NCBI RefSeq assembly: GCF_007745175.1 | Contig: NZ_CP036271.1 | Coordinates: 1,178,001 to 1,242,000 of the forward strand | Length of the DNA: 64,000 nt | Origin: Caulifigura coniformis | GTDB taxonomy: Bacteria > Planctomycetota > Planctomycetia > Planctomycetales > Planctomycetaceae | Reading direction: 5' to 3' | Part shown: one piece after another, positions 8,977 through 17,596 of the stretch | Layout of the letters: every line of letters starts with the position of its first letter | Numbering within the stretch: the stretch's first letter is position 1 | Translations under genes and position numbers: made by a program | The notes under the pieces: generated by a model | Database searches by the model: none | What the model was told of the DNA's origin: nothing | Seen by the model: only the letters and a program-made list of their open reading frames with translations

Positions 8977-9603
8977 CTACGACTTGCCGGTGTTCGCGGC
9001 GACCCAGTCGACCAGGCTCCGCGCGACGTCCCGTTTGTCGCCGGCCCAATGAGCCGCCGTCGTTCCGTCCTCGGCAATCAGTTCGACGCTGTTCGTATCC
9101 GATCCGATGGCAGAGGGATCGTTCAGGACGATCCAGTCGCATTGCTTGCGGCGGAGCTTCTGAAGGGCGTTCTCGCGAGGATTCTGTGCCTCCAGGGCGA
9201 AACCGACGACGAAGCGGTCCCCCTTCAGCCGGCCCAGTTCGGCGAGGACGTCGTCAGTCTCGATCATCTCGATCGTGATGGGGCCGCCGGTCTTGGAGAG
9301 CTTGCCGGCAACGCGTTCTTTCGGCTTGTAGTCGCAGACGGCCGCAGTCGCGATCACGCCGTCGCAGCCGGGGAAGAGCTTCAGGCAGGCGTCGCGCATG
9401 TCGGCGGTGGTGGTCACCGGATGGAATTCGCTGCCGGCCGGCGCCGGGATCTCGACGGGACCGCTGACGAGCACGACCTGCCATCCGAGGGCGGTGGCGG
9501 CTTCGGCGACGGCGTACCCCATCCGTCCGCTGCTGGCATTGGAGAGGTAGCGGACGTCGTCGAGGTATTCGCGGGTGGGACCGGCAGTGATGAGCAGGCG
9601 CAT
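8977..9603 (-). CDS. coaB: Phosphopantothenate-cysteine ligase domain protein (CoaB / Dfp C-terminal half)
   Basis: 208 residues corresponding only to the CoaB half of the usual CoaBC fusion: it joins cysteine to 4'-phosphopantothenate in coenzyme A synthesis (EC 6.3.2.5). Seen: MRLLITAGPTREYLDDVR, SNASSGRMGYAVAEAA, AAVCDYKPKE with K-L-S-K-T-G-G, VGFALE and VLNDPSAIGSDTN. The CoaC flavoprotein decarboxylase half is absent, and the start at MRLLITAG is exactly the CoaB domain boundary. Split genes occur in planctomycetes, so a separate coaC is expected elsewhere. Confidence 0.9.
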   Translation of the reverse strand: MRLLITAGPTREYLDDVRYLSNASSGRMGYAVAEAATALGWQVVLVSGPVEIPAPAGSEFHPVTTTADMRDACLKLFPGCDGVIATAAVCDYKPKERVAGKLSKTGGPITIEMIETDDVLAELGRLKGDRFVVGFALEAQNPRENALQKLRRKQCDWIVLNDPSAIGSDTNSVELIAEDGTTAAHWAGDKRDVARSLVDWVAANTGKS

Positions 9604-9678
9604 GCCGGCAACTTTAACAGGGGCCACCCGTCGTGCGAGCGCGGTGGCATCGTGCGTCGTCGACCCTACGATACGGCC

Positions 9679-10413
9679 ATGCTGAACTTTCACCGACAGA
9701 ACATGGGCGGCCTCGATTGCGTGGTGGCCGAAAGCGACGACACGTCCCGCCAGACGCTGGCGATGATCGTGATGCACGGTTTCGGGGCGACGGGCGAAGA
9801 CCTGGTTCCGATCGCCGAGGAACTGGTCGATCGCGATCCATCTCTGGGGGAGAGCGTGAAGTTCATTTTCCCGGCCGCGCCGCTCGAGCCCGCTGAGATG
9901 CGGGATTATGGCGGCCGCGCCTGGTGGCCGATCGACATGGCCAAACTGCAGCGGGCGATGATGCTCGGCGACTTCCGCGATCTGCGGGCCGATCTTCCGG
10001 AGCTGCTGCCCGCCGCGAGGCAGCACCTGTTCGACCTGATTGATGACGTCCGCGGGGCGACCGGCTGGTCGCTCGACCGGATTGTTCTGGGCGGATTCTC
10101 GCAGGGTTCGATGCTGGCCACGGATGTGACGCTCCGGCTTCCCGAGTCACCGGGCGGACTGGTGGTCTGGTCGGGCACGCTTCTGTGCGAAAACGAATGG
10201 AAGCCACTGATGCCGCGCCGCAAGGGGCTGCGAGTGGTCCAGTCGCATGGCCGGCAGGACCAGATTCTTCCCTTTGCCGCTGCGGAATGGCTGCGGGACG
10301 CGCTCGTCGATGCAGGACTGGAAGTGGAGTTTCTTCCGTTCAACGGTCCGCACACGATTTCACAGCCGGCGATCGAAGCGACTGTGAGGCTGCTCAAGGA
10401 AGTCAGCCACTGA
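9679..10413 (+). CDS. Alpha/beta hydrolase, phospholipase/carboxylesterase family
   Basis: 244 residues in the family of small cytosolic carboxylesterases. Seen: VMHGFGATGEDLVPIAEEL with the oxyanion HGFG, the nucleophile elbow GGFSQGSM, a likely acid in HGRQDQILP, and the catalytic His in FNGPHTIS. The ATG gives the family's usual N-terminus; the longer ORF upstream runs antisense to coaB. It is divergent from coaB with about 75 bases between the starts. Substrate unknown. Confidence 0.88.
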   Translation: MLNFHRQNMGGLDCVVAESDDTSRQTLAMIVMHGFGATGEDLVPIAEELVDRDPSLGESVKFIFPAAPLEPAEMRDYGGRAWWPIDMAKLQRAMMLGDFRDLRADLPELLPAARQHLFDLIDDVRGATGWSLDRIVLGGFSQGSMLATDVTLRLPESPGGLVVWSGTLLCENEWKPLMPRRKGLRVVQSHGRQDQILPFAAAEWLRDALVDAGLEVEFLPFNGPHTISQPAIEATVRLLKEVSH

Positions 10414-10715
10414 AGGAGCGGGGATCGAAGCGGGAAGCTCCGGCTCTGCAGGTTCAGATCCCCTTCGGCTTGCGGGCGAGAGTCGATGCGGGCCTCTGAG
10501 TCCCGCGGATTGCGCGGGCGTCCCAACGCAGCGACCTGAAGTCCCGGGAGAGGCATCGGCGCGGTTTCTTTCCGCGCCTGGAGCTGATGCGCCTCAATAA
10601 GACAGGCAAACCTTGACGATGATACCGGTTGTGCCGGCTGCTGGTGCGCCCTACGCGCACTTTCTGCCGCTCACGACGCGCGGAGTTTGTCCCCTCGTTA
10701 CAGGTTTGGAATCGG
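10414..10715. other. Intergenic stretch upstream of the secretin gene
   Basis: About 300 bases between the hydrolase and the secretin gene. No convincing gene, RNA or repeat was found. It presumably holds the secretin promoter, but no clear -35/-10 pair stands out. Confidence 0.4.
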
Positions 10716-13700
10716 ATGCTGACCCGCCTGGAAACCATCCGTCGGCTTGTCGTCGCCTCGGCCTGCGTGTCGACCTGCGCCGGCGTGGCCGTCTCGCTTC
10801 CCGTCCATCTGGTTGCAGCCGATCGCAGCCCCCAGCCGCGCCAGTTGTGGAGCCCGCTGAAGGGGAAGACCGCCTCCGGTGAGAGCGCCCGGGCGACCGT
10901 GCCAGCGGGGCGCCCGATGACGATTCAGCCGGTCTCCGAGAAGGGGATTTCCACCGACGATGGCGAAGGCAAGGGCGGACACGAAACCTCTGTCAAACTG
11001 AATTACCTGTCGGCCGACTGGAAGAAAGTGCTCGAGGACGTCGCCGCTTCCAGCAACTCCCAACTGGTGATGATGGATGAGCCTCCCGGGCGTTTCTCGC
11101 GGCAGGACTGGCGCGGACTTTACACCCGCACCGAGGCGATCCAGATCCTGAATCGCGACCTCGAACCGCTCGGCTACCGGATCCTCGAGAAGAACGAATT
11201 CCTGACGGTAATCCACGTTCAGCGTCAGCGGATGGAATACCAGCGTCCGCTGCAGGCCGCTGCCGATCCTGCGCCGCGTCCGCTGCAGGCAGGCCATGAC
11301 TCGGGAGTCGCCCGGGCCTCGGCTCAGGGCATGGCCTCGCGCGGCGGCATCCAGCGGGCCAGCTTCGAACAGGAGGGCGACGCTGCTGCACAGCCGGCGA
11401 TCGATCAGCAACCCCAGGCGGCCCCGGTTGCCGCCGAGCCGGTGGCAGCCGTCCCGACATCGCAGTCGTTCGAGCCGATGAACCGCAGCGCTCTCGATCT
11501 CTCGAAGCAGCTGTTGAAAGCGTTCGATTCGCGCAAAGAGATGATGGACGTGGGCCCGACGGGTCTGCCGGGCTTTGCCGTTTTCGCGCCGACCGATGAG
11601 GAAACGGGTGAACGGGGCGAGCAGCTTTTCGCCCTCGAACTCGACGTCGACAACGATCGCATCACGATCCACGGTGGTTCGGAAATCACCGGACGGATGG
11701 TGAAGCTGCTGACGCGGCTGGACGGCCTGGCCGCGAGCAATGCCTCGCAGGCGGTCCGGCTGATTCCCGGCGACGAACCGGCGGCGGAGATCGCCACGCG
11801 GATCCGTCCCGTCGTCAAACAGCTGGCGCAGTTCCAGCAGGGCGCTGTGGGAGCCGGGAACGCCACCCGTGGCGATGCGCCGTCCGCTCCTCCGGTTGTG
11901 GATCCGAACGATCCGGTCGATCCCGACGTGATCGACGCCGTGCAGAGCAACGTGATCATCGAGGTCTACGAAGGGAGCATCATCCTTCGCGGAGCCAAGA
12001 AGGATGTGGACGCCGTCACGCGGATGATCCGCGCGATTGAATCGGCGGCCGCGGGAAGCCTTCCCGAGGTCAATCTTGTCCTCCTCGACCATGCTGACGC
12101 GCGGCAGCTCGCGGTGATCGTCAACCAGATCTACACCGACCTGGCGACGTTGCGCAACCGGAACGGCAGCACGAACAATCAGAAGCAGGTGACGGCGATC
12201 GCGGTCAACACGCCGAACGCCGTACTGCTGCTCTCGCCGCAGACGCAGTTCGATGCGGCGCTCGACGTCGTGAAGAAGCTCGACGTCCCCGTGTCGCCCG
12301 AAATGCAGATGCAGGTGTTCGGGCTGAAGTCGGCCGTGGCTTCGCAGGTCGTCGAACATATCGAAACACTGTTCCCCTCGGGGGCTGAGAACCTCTCCCC
12401 CTCGGCGTTGGTCGTGGCGGACATCCGGACCAACTCGGTTGTCGTAATGGCCCGCCCGCGCGACATGCGGACGATCGACGACCTCGTGAAAAAGCTCGAT
12501 CGCGATCAGGCCGCGTCGGTGGTTCGCCAGCAGCGGTTCCAGCTTCAGTTTGCGGTCGCCCAGGAACTGGCCACGTTCCTGTCCACCGCCATCCAGACCG
12601 TCCTGAACCCGCCCATCCAGCAGACGACGCAGGGGCAGGGGCAGGTGGGGCAGCAGGCCGCAGGCGGAACCACTCAAGGTCCGCAGCAGCTTCGCGACTC
12701 GAAGGCGATCGTGCTCGAGTTCCTGTCGAGCGACGGCAACGATGAGCGGCTGATCAAGTCGGGCCTGCTGTCGGATGTCCGAGTCATCGCCGAACCGCGG
12801 ACGAACAGCCTGCTCGTGAGTGCTCCGGAGAACAGCATGCCGCTCCTCGCGGAGCTGATCCGCGTGCTGGACGTCCAGTCGCCGAGCATCTCGGAATTCA
12901 AGGTGTTCAAGCTGTACAACGCGGATGCGCTGGCGGCGGTGGACCTGCTGACGCAGCTGTTCAGCTCGACGAACCAGGCCGCGGGGCAGCAGGGGGGAGT
13001 TCAGCAGGGAATCAACCTGCAGGGCGCCCAGGACGTGTCCAGTAGCCTCGTACCCGTGCAGTTTGCCGGCGACGCGCGGACCAACAGCGTCATCGCCAGC
13101 GGCGGCACCGATGCGATGATCCTTGTTGAAGCGATTCTGGCGAAACTCGATTCCGAGAACGCCCTGAGCCGGGCCACGAAAGTCATTCGCCTGCGGAACA
13201 CCTCGGCGGCCGATGTCGAACTGGCCCTGACGAACTTCCTCGCGCAGATCCGCGAACTGGCCCAGCTCGATCCGGAACGGACCACGACCAACCAGCTCCT
13301 GCAGCAGGAAATCCTCGTTGCCTCCGATCCGGCCACAAACAACCTGTTGGTGAGCGCCACCCCCCGGTACATGGACGACGTGGAACGCATCATCGCTCAG
13401 CTCGATCGCGAGCCGGATCAGGTGATGATCCAGGCGATCCTGGTGGAAGTGACTTTGACGGGGAACTGCGAGTTCGGCGTGGAACTCGGTTTCCAGGACG
13501 ACATCCTGTTCAACCGCAGCAACCCGACCACCGGACTTCCCGGCTTCCTGTTCAACAACAACGCCCTCGGGAACAACATCGCCGCTGCCAATCCGAGCAA
13601 GGTGGGAGGGCAGGGGCTGAGCAACTTCAATCTGGGCCGGACGAGCAGCGAAGCGGGCTTCGGTGGACTGGTGCTCGCCGCCAGCTCGAATGCCGTCAGC

Positions 13701-14579
13701 GTGTTGATCCGGGCGCTGGAAGCGAACAGCAACGCCCAGGTGCTGAGTCGCCCGTCGATTCTTGCGGTCGACAACCAGATTGCGGAGATCACGGTTGGCC
13801 AACTCGTCCCCCGCTCACAGGGTGTGACCTTCACACAGCTCGGGCAGGCGTATCCGCAGATCGGCGATACCCCCGTCGGCATCATCTTGTCGGTCATCCC
13901 CCGGATCACTCCGGAAGGGAAGATCATCATGGAACTGATCGCCAACAACAGTGCCCTTTCCGACCAGTCGGTTCCGGTGTTCGTGAACGCCGACGGCAGC
14001 ACGATTGATTCGCCTATCATCAACCAGAGCCGTGCCCAGACCACGGTGAAAGTTCCGGACGGCCAGACGATCGTCGTTGGTGGAATGATCACCAGCACCG
14101 ATCGCCACCTCACCCGCAAGGTTCCCTGGCTGGGCGATCTGCCGGTGATCGGTCACGCGTTCCGGTTCGACCAGAACGTCAACAACCGGACCGAACTGAT
14201 CATCTTCCTCACGCCGCGGATCGTCCGCCGCGACCTCGATTCCGAAATCATCAAGCAGGTGGAAGCCGAGCGTCTGAACTTCTTCGAGACCGATGTCGAA
14301 ACGATGCACGGCCCGCTCTTCGGCGTGCCCCGTCCCGACTGGACTCCGGACTGCCCGCCCGAAGGCGTCCCGGTGATCCCCGGAACGAACATGCCGACCC
14401 ATCTGCCTCCGGGCTCAATCACTCCGGACGGACAGGTGCCCGCCGGAGCCGGAACTCCAAGCATGCAGCTCGACTATGTGCCGCAGCCTCCGGTTCCGAT
14501 GGTCGAACCGGGAACGAACAGCCGGCGGGTCCGCGGCGAGTACGGCGAATCGTTCGGCCGTCGTCCGCTGCCCCACTGA
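10716..14579 (+). CDS. gspD: Very large type II secretion-type secretin (GspD family)
   Basis: About 1287 residues, roughly twice the usual GspD length. The chosen ATG (MLTRLETIRRL) yields a signal peptide ending near residue 36. Long proline/glutamine-rich linkers precede several tandem secretin N-type (NolW/N1-N3) domains between about residues 400 and 900, each with a pattern such as ADxRTNSVVVMA or DxRTNSLLVSAP. The secretin core spans about 900-1175: VMIQAILVEVTLTG, AQVLSRPSILAVDNQ, VPDGQTIVVGGMI, VPWLGDLPVIGHAF and TELIIFLTPRIVR. The last 110 residues are a proline-rich tail. It would form the outer-membrane channel. A 1034-residue antisense ORF over it is a shadow. Confidence 0.92.
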   Translation: MLTRLETIRRLVVASACVSTCAGVAVSLPVHLVAADRSPQPRQLWSPLKGKTASGESARATVPAGRPMTIQPVSEKGISTDDGEGKGGHETSVKLNYLSADWKKVLEDVAASSNSQLVMMDEPPGRFSRQDWRGLYTRTEAIQILNRDLEPLGYRILEKNEFLTVIHVQRQRMEYQRPLQAAADPAPRPLQAGHDSGVARASAQGMASRGGIQRASFEQEGDAAAQPAIDQQPQAAPVAAEPVAAVPTSQSFEPMNRSALDLSKQLLKAFDSRKEMMDVGPTGLPGFAVFAPTDEETGERGEQLFALELDVDNDRITIHGGSEITGRMVKLLTRLDGLAASNASQAVRLIPGDEPAAEIATRIRPVVKQLAQFQQGAVGAGNATRGDAPSAPPVVDPNDPVDPDVIDAVQSNVIIEVYEGSIILRGAKKDVDAVTRMIRAIESAAAGSLPEVNLVLLDHADARQLAVIVNQIYTDLATLRNRNGSTNNQKQVTAIAVNTPNAVLLLSPQTQFDAALDVVKKLDVPVSPEMQMQVFGLKSAVASQVVEHIETLFPSGAENLSPSALVVADIRTNSVVVMARPRDMRTIDDLVKKLDRDQAASVVRQQRFQLQFAVAQELATFLSTAIQTVLNPPIQQTTQGQGQVGQQAAGGTTQGPQQLRDSKAIVLEFLSSDGNDERLIKSGLLSDVRVIAEPRTNSLLVSAPENSMPLLAELIRVLDVQSPSISEFKVFKLYNADALAAVDLLTQLFSSTNQAAGQQGGVQQGINLQGAQDVSSSLVPVQFAGDARTNSVIASGGTDAMILVEAILAKLDSENALSRATKVIRLRNTSAADVELALTNFLAQIRELAQLDPERTTTNQLLQQEILVASDPATNNLLVSATPRYMDDVERIIAQLDREPDQVMIQAILVEVTLTGNCEFGVELGFQDDILFNRSNPTTGLPGFLFNNNALGNNIAAANPSKVGGQGLSNFNLGRTSSEAGFGGLVLAASSNAVSVLIRALEANSNAQVLSRPSILAVDNQIAEITVGQLVPRSQGVTFTQLGQAYPQIGDTPVGIILSVIPRITPEGKIIMELIANNSALSDQSVPVFVNADGSTIDSPIINQSRAQTTVKVPDGQTIVVGGMITSTDRHLTRKVPWLGDLPVIGHAFRFDQNVNNRTELIIFLTPRIVRRDLDSEIIKQVEAERLNFFETDVETMHGPLFGVPRPDWTPDCPPEGVPVIPGTNMPTHLPPGSITPDGQVPAGAGTPSMQLDYVPQPPVPMVEPGTNSRRVRGEYGESFGRRPLPH

Positions 14580-14645
14580 ATTCCCTGCAGCCCGAGTGCG
14601 CCGACGTCGTTGGCGTGAAATCGAATCTCATCCACTGCGATCACC

Positions 14646-14680
14646 GGACACCTTCAATTGGACACCTTCAATTGGACACC
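14646..14680 (+). repeat. 2.5 copies of a 14-bp tandem repeat just before a start codon
   Basis: GGACACCTTCAATT is present twice in exact tandem, followed by a partial GGACACC; the array ends three bases before the ATG of the next lipoprotein gene. It occupies the place where the ribosome-binding site should be, and no Shine-Dalgarno is visible there. Copy-number change would alter the leader. Confidence 0.85.
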
Positions 14681-14683
14681 CCC

Positions 14684-15547
14684 ATGAAACAGAATGAGCA
14701 GCCGCGGCCTTTCCGCGTCCGGCGCGCCGGACTGTTCCTCCTGGCGGTCGCCCTGGCGATGCCGGGGTGTGCATCGATCGTGAACTTTACCGCCATGCGG
14801 AGCATTCCGGTGGCCGGTCCGGAGAATCCGGTTGTCGACTTCTCCTGCATCTGGCAGCAGGGTGAAGGACGAGATGAACACGGCAAGCCCTGCCGCGGGT
14901 TCTGCGGGCAGGTGATGTTCATGACGGCGGGACACAAGAAGCCGGCCCTCGTGCGAGGCGCCGTCAGCGTGTATGTGTTCGACAACGTCGGAACGCTTGC
15001 TGACCAGACGAAGCCGTTCCAGACGTTCGAGTTCACCGCCGATGAGTGGGCCGGATTCCAGCGGCGGACCAACCTGGGTATGACCTATCAGTTGTTCATT
15101 CCCTATACGCGATCGGGCGGTCGCGAGGCGGATTGCCAGCTGCACATGAAGTTCACCCCCGACGGATCGGGGAGCCCGATCTTCTCGCATCCTGAAACCA
15201 TCAGCCTGCGGGGCACGTCGGGCGCCTCGGCGATGGCGAGCGCCATTGACCGCAAGCTCACGTCGTCATCGCTGCTGTTTCAGAACCCTGCAGTGATGAA
15301 TCCGGAGGCCAGTTCGGCCGCGTACAACGAGCTGATGCGGAAGATGCAGGCGGACGCCGCCTCGCCGCCCGTGTTCAAGGCTTCGCCGAGGAACGCTGCG
15401 GTTCCCTCCCGTCAGGCCGAGATCGAGCGTCTGCAGGCGGTGCTCGACGCCGCCTCGACCAGGCAGGTGCAGCAGGCAGCGCACGAGGCAGATCCGGACG
15501 ATCCGCGTCGGGTTTCCCAGGCGGACTATGAGGAACAGTCACGATAA
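14684..15547 (+). CDS. Hypothetical lipoprotein
   Basis: 287 residues with a lipoprotein signal peptide: a basic start, LFLLAVALAMPGC, and the lipobox cysteine near residue 27. The mature protein has FSCIWQQGEGRDEHGKPCRGFCGQ, VSVYVFDN and a beta-rich middle, then a charged helical C-terminus with repeated EIERLQAVLDAA-type heptads. Function unknown. It follows the secretin gene on the same strand by about 100 bases, so a link to secretin assembly (as with pilotin lipoproteins) is possible but is only inferred from position. The start at MKQNEQPRPF is the only one that gives a signal peptide. Confidence 0.7.
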   Translation: MKQNEQPRPFRVRRAGLFLLAVALAMPGCASIVNFTAMRSIPVAGPENPVVDFSCIWQQGEGRDEHGKPCRGFCGQVMFMTAGHKKPALVRGAVSVYVFDNVGTLADQTKPFQTFEFTADEWAGFQRRTNLGMTYQLFIPYTRSGGREADCQLHMKFTPDGSGSPIFSHPETISLRGTSGASAMASAIDRKLTSSSLLFQNPAVMNPEASSAAYNELMRKMQADAASPPVFKASPRNAAVPSRQAEIERLQAVLDAASTRQVQQAAHEADPDDPRRVSQADYEEQSR

Positions 15548-15590
15548 CGAGCCTTCCGCCTGAAGGCGGGAGGGGACCGTCGAAACACCT

Positions 15591-15637
15591 GCAGCCCGCA
15601 GCCGTCATGTTGGGGGCAATATGACGCTGCGGGCTGC
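15591..15637. terminator. Long hairpin after the lipoprotein gene
   Basis: GCAGCCCGCAGC pairs with GCTGCGGGCTGC, and after a one-base bulge GTCAT pairs with ATGAC, giving a 17-bp stem with a 12-base loop. It lies 43 bases past the stop codon. There is no clean T-tract, so either a factor-assisted terminator or a dispersed palindromic element is possible. Confidence 0.55.
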
Positions 15638-15837
15638 CAGGGGGGCTTTCCTGTGGGGACATTCCCGGGAATCGCTCGGAACTCTCCTGGAGGTGACGGT
15701 GTTCACAGTCGGGGCGAAGTGATCGCTGGCTGGCGGCTGAGACGGGCTCAGACCTGCGCCCGGTCGGTGGAACGCCTTGTCCGCGGGAGTTGCGAGTGCG
15801 ACAATCGATTGTCGCGAGCCTACGAAGGAGATTTTCG

Positions 15838-16542
15838 ATGACCCGTCATTCCTGGCTGATCGCTGCGGCCGCCCTGATCGCTGTTCCCTCCGCCGTCCAG
15901 GCCCAGTCCTCGAGCCTGTTCGGGAATCGCGGCGTGAACGCCTCGTCCGGGACGCTGAACAACGGCGTCGGAGCGGGCAATAACGCAGGTGGCGGCTCGT
16001 TCGGCAATTCGGGAGCAATGACGGGCTTCACGGGAGCCACGGCCGGCAGCCAGCAGGGGTTTGCGTCCGGAGCCGCCACGAGCGGTGGTCTGGCCGGCAC
16101 GGGGAACAACGGAAACTTTGTCGGGAACCGGAATTCCGCCGCCAGTGGGACGGGCTCTAATGGTGCCGGCGCGGCGAATCGCGGGAGGACCTCCCTGAAC
16201 GGGGGGCTCAGTCGGAATAGCAACTCGCAGCGAAATCGGGGCAACCAGGCTCGAGGAGCCGCCAATGGGGCCCAGTCGACGCCGATCCGCCCGGTTCAGG
16301 TGATTGCCTTTACGCCTCCGGAACGATCCGGGGCGAGCATCCAGGCCTCTCTGGGGGCCGACATTTCATCCGCAGCCACTCAGGGCCGCATTCCCGGAGT
16401 GGCAGTCGAGGTCGACAATCTGGGAACCGCCACGATTCATGGTCACGTCGCCAGCGAGAGCGACCGCAAGAAGGCGGAGCGGCTCGTCCAACTCGAACCG
16501 GGCGTCCGGAAGGTCGTGAATCGCGTCACGGTCGCGGAATAA
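15838..16542 (+). CDS. Secreted BON-domain protein with Gly/Asn/Ser-rich region
   Basis: 234 residues. The start has a strong AAGGAG eight bases upstream; an in-frame ATG 16 codons earlier is rejected. A signal peptide ends at VQAQ. Residues about 25-140 are low complexity, rich in G, N, S and A. The C-terminal 80 residues form one BON domain (VAVEVDNLGTATIHGHV, SDRKKAERLVQLEPGVRKVVNRVTV), a fold found in periplasmic lipid- or surface-binding proteins such as OsmY. Acts in the cell envelope or outside; exact role unknown. A hairpin terminator follows. Confidence 0.8.
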   Translation: MTRHSWLIAAAALIAVPSAVQAQSSSLFGNRGVNASSGTLNNGVGAGNNAGGGSFGNSGAMTGFTGATAGSQQGFASGAATSGGLAGTGNNGNFVGNRNSAASGTGSNGAGAANRGRTSLNGGLSRNSNSQRNRGNQARGAANGAQSTPIRPVQVIAFTPPERSGASIQASLGADISSAATQGRIPGVAVEVDNLGTATIHGHVASESDRKKAERLVQLEPGVRKVVNRVTVAE

Positions 16543-16572
16543 CCCCGAGCAACAAATCGACGATGAGAAGTT

Positions 16573-16604
16573 GAAGGCCGGCGTTCGCCCGGCCTTCTTT
16601 CTTT
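16573..16604 (+). terminator. Rho-independent terminator of the BON-domain gene
   Basis: Perfect 9-bp stem GAAGGCCGG / CCGGCCTTC with a seven-base loop, followed by TTTCTTTT. It begins 31 bases after the stop codon. Confidence 0.85.
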
Positions 16605-16890
16605 TGGGGAGGGGCGCTGGGCCGACTCGACCTGGCCGGATGTGTCGTTGGTCTTCGTTCCGAAGATCGTCTTGCCCATCCGCCTGAAGGCAGAGGCTCA
16701 TCCAAGGCCGCGGGTGCGAAGATTTCTCGTTCGAAGGGCTGGAACGACGTGCAGGTGGCCCGGGACATCGCCGGACCGTCACCTCGAAGGGCGTCTGCAA
16801 GTTTTTTGTGGTCGCTTGCCCAATTCACGAGCATTGCCGGGAGGGGCGGAGCGCGGGCATCTCGCTGAAACCCTGCATTTCACCAATGAA

Positions 16891-16938
16891 AAATGCATTC
16901 TGCAGCCACGGGCGAGATGTGGCATGCAGAATGCATTT
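16891..16938. repeat. Near-perfect 19-bp inverted repeat (hairpin)
   Basis: AAATGCATTCTGCA pairs exactly with TGCAGAATGCATTT; inside, GCCAC pairs with GTGGC with a single bulged A, leaving a nine-base loop. The whole 48-base unit folds into one stem. No gene adjoins it. Confidence 0.85.
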
Positions 16939-17065
16939 AAGTCTTTTGTCGAAAGGAAGCCATCAAAGACGAGACCGAGCTTTGGCTCGAAACCGCACGA
17001 TGCGAACCTTTCGCAGCAGTTATTCAGCGAACATTAAAAGAAGTCAAACGGCCTCCCCCGAGGAT

Positions 17066-17100
17066 GCTGCACGCTCCCTTCTTTGGGGGGGGCGTGCAGC
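17066..17100. repeat. Inverted repeat GCTGCACGC / GCGTGCAGC
   Basis: A perfect 9-bp stem extended by CCC against GGG inside, around a pyrimidine/G-rich loop. Gene-free context. Confidence 0.7.
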
Positions 17101-17392
17101 GTCTCATTGACTTCGGTTGAGCGCGAATCCAAAGCCTCTTTTCTGGTCAGGCCTCTCGATTGCAGGCACGCAATCCAAAGGATTTCCCAGAACGTGGCAA
17201 ACGCCGAGCGCGGACGTTTTCCATGACCGTCGGCGAGCACGACGACGATCAGAGACCGATTGACTTCCTCAAAGACGAAGGCTGGTGAGGCCTTCAGGTG
17301 AAGCACTGGTTCTTGCGGCGAGCACTCCGCAGGAGCCGATGCCTCAGAAACGAATCACAGCAAATAACAGTCGCCCTCGAGCGAGTGTTGCT

Positions 17393-17459
17393 TGACTGGG
17401 GGTGTAGCCGGGATTGGCCTCGTAGGTCTCTTCCGGGCGAGCGCCTACGCCCCCAGTCA
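17393..17459. repeat. 15-bp inverted repeat, arms 37 bases apart
   Basis: TGACTGGGGGTGTAG at the left and CTACGCCCCCAGTCA at the right are inverted copies with one mismatch. The 67-base unit could be a small palindromic element or a non-autonomous transposon remnant. Confidence 0.7.
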
Positions 17460-17596
17460 GCGGCACTCGCATTTTATTTTGCGCGGATTGGCCACGCAAG
17501 CGTCTCGTCAACGCTCCGGACCCGGAATTTCTTCTTTTTTTGGGCTTTCCCTCACGATCGCAGGCTCTTCAGACCGCTTGAAGAGCACCTTCGCGA

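Larger units (their letters stand above)
16605..17596. other. Gene-poor kilobase with three inverted repeats
   Basis: No ORF here has a convincing start, composition or domain. The notable content is three inverted repeats, listed separately. Base composition is more AT-rich than the flanks around 16.8-17.0 kb. It may be a remnant of a mobile element, or a site of small RNA production; neither is proven. Confidence 0.5.

Noticed and set aside
10698-13802. 1034-residue ORF on the minus strand
   Set aside because: Antisense shadow of the secretin gene; no start signal and arginine/histidine-rich composition.
16642-17037. 131-residue ORF in the gene-poor kilobase
   Set aside because: Crosses the 48-base hairpin, lacks a ribosome site and any domain.
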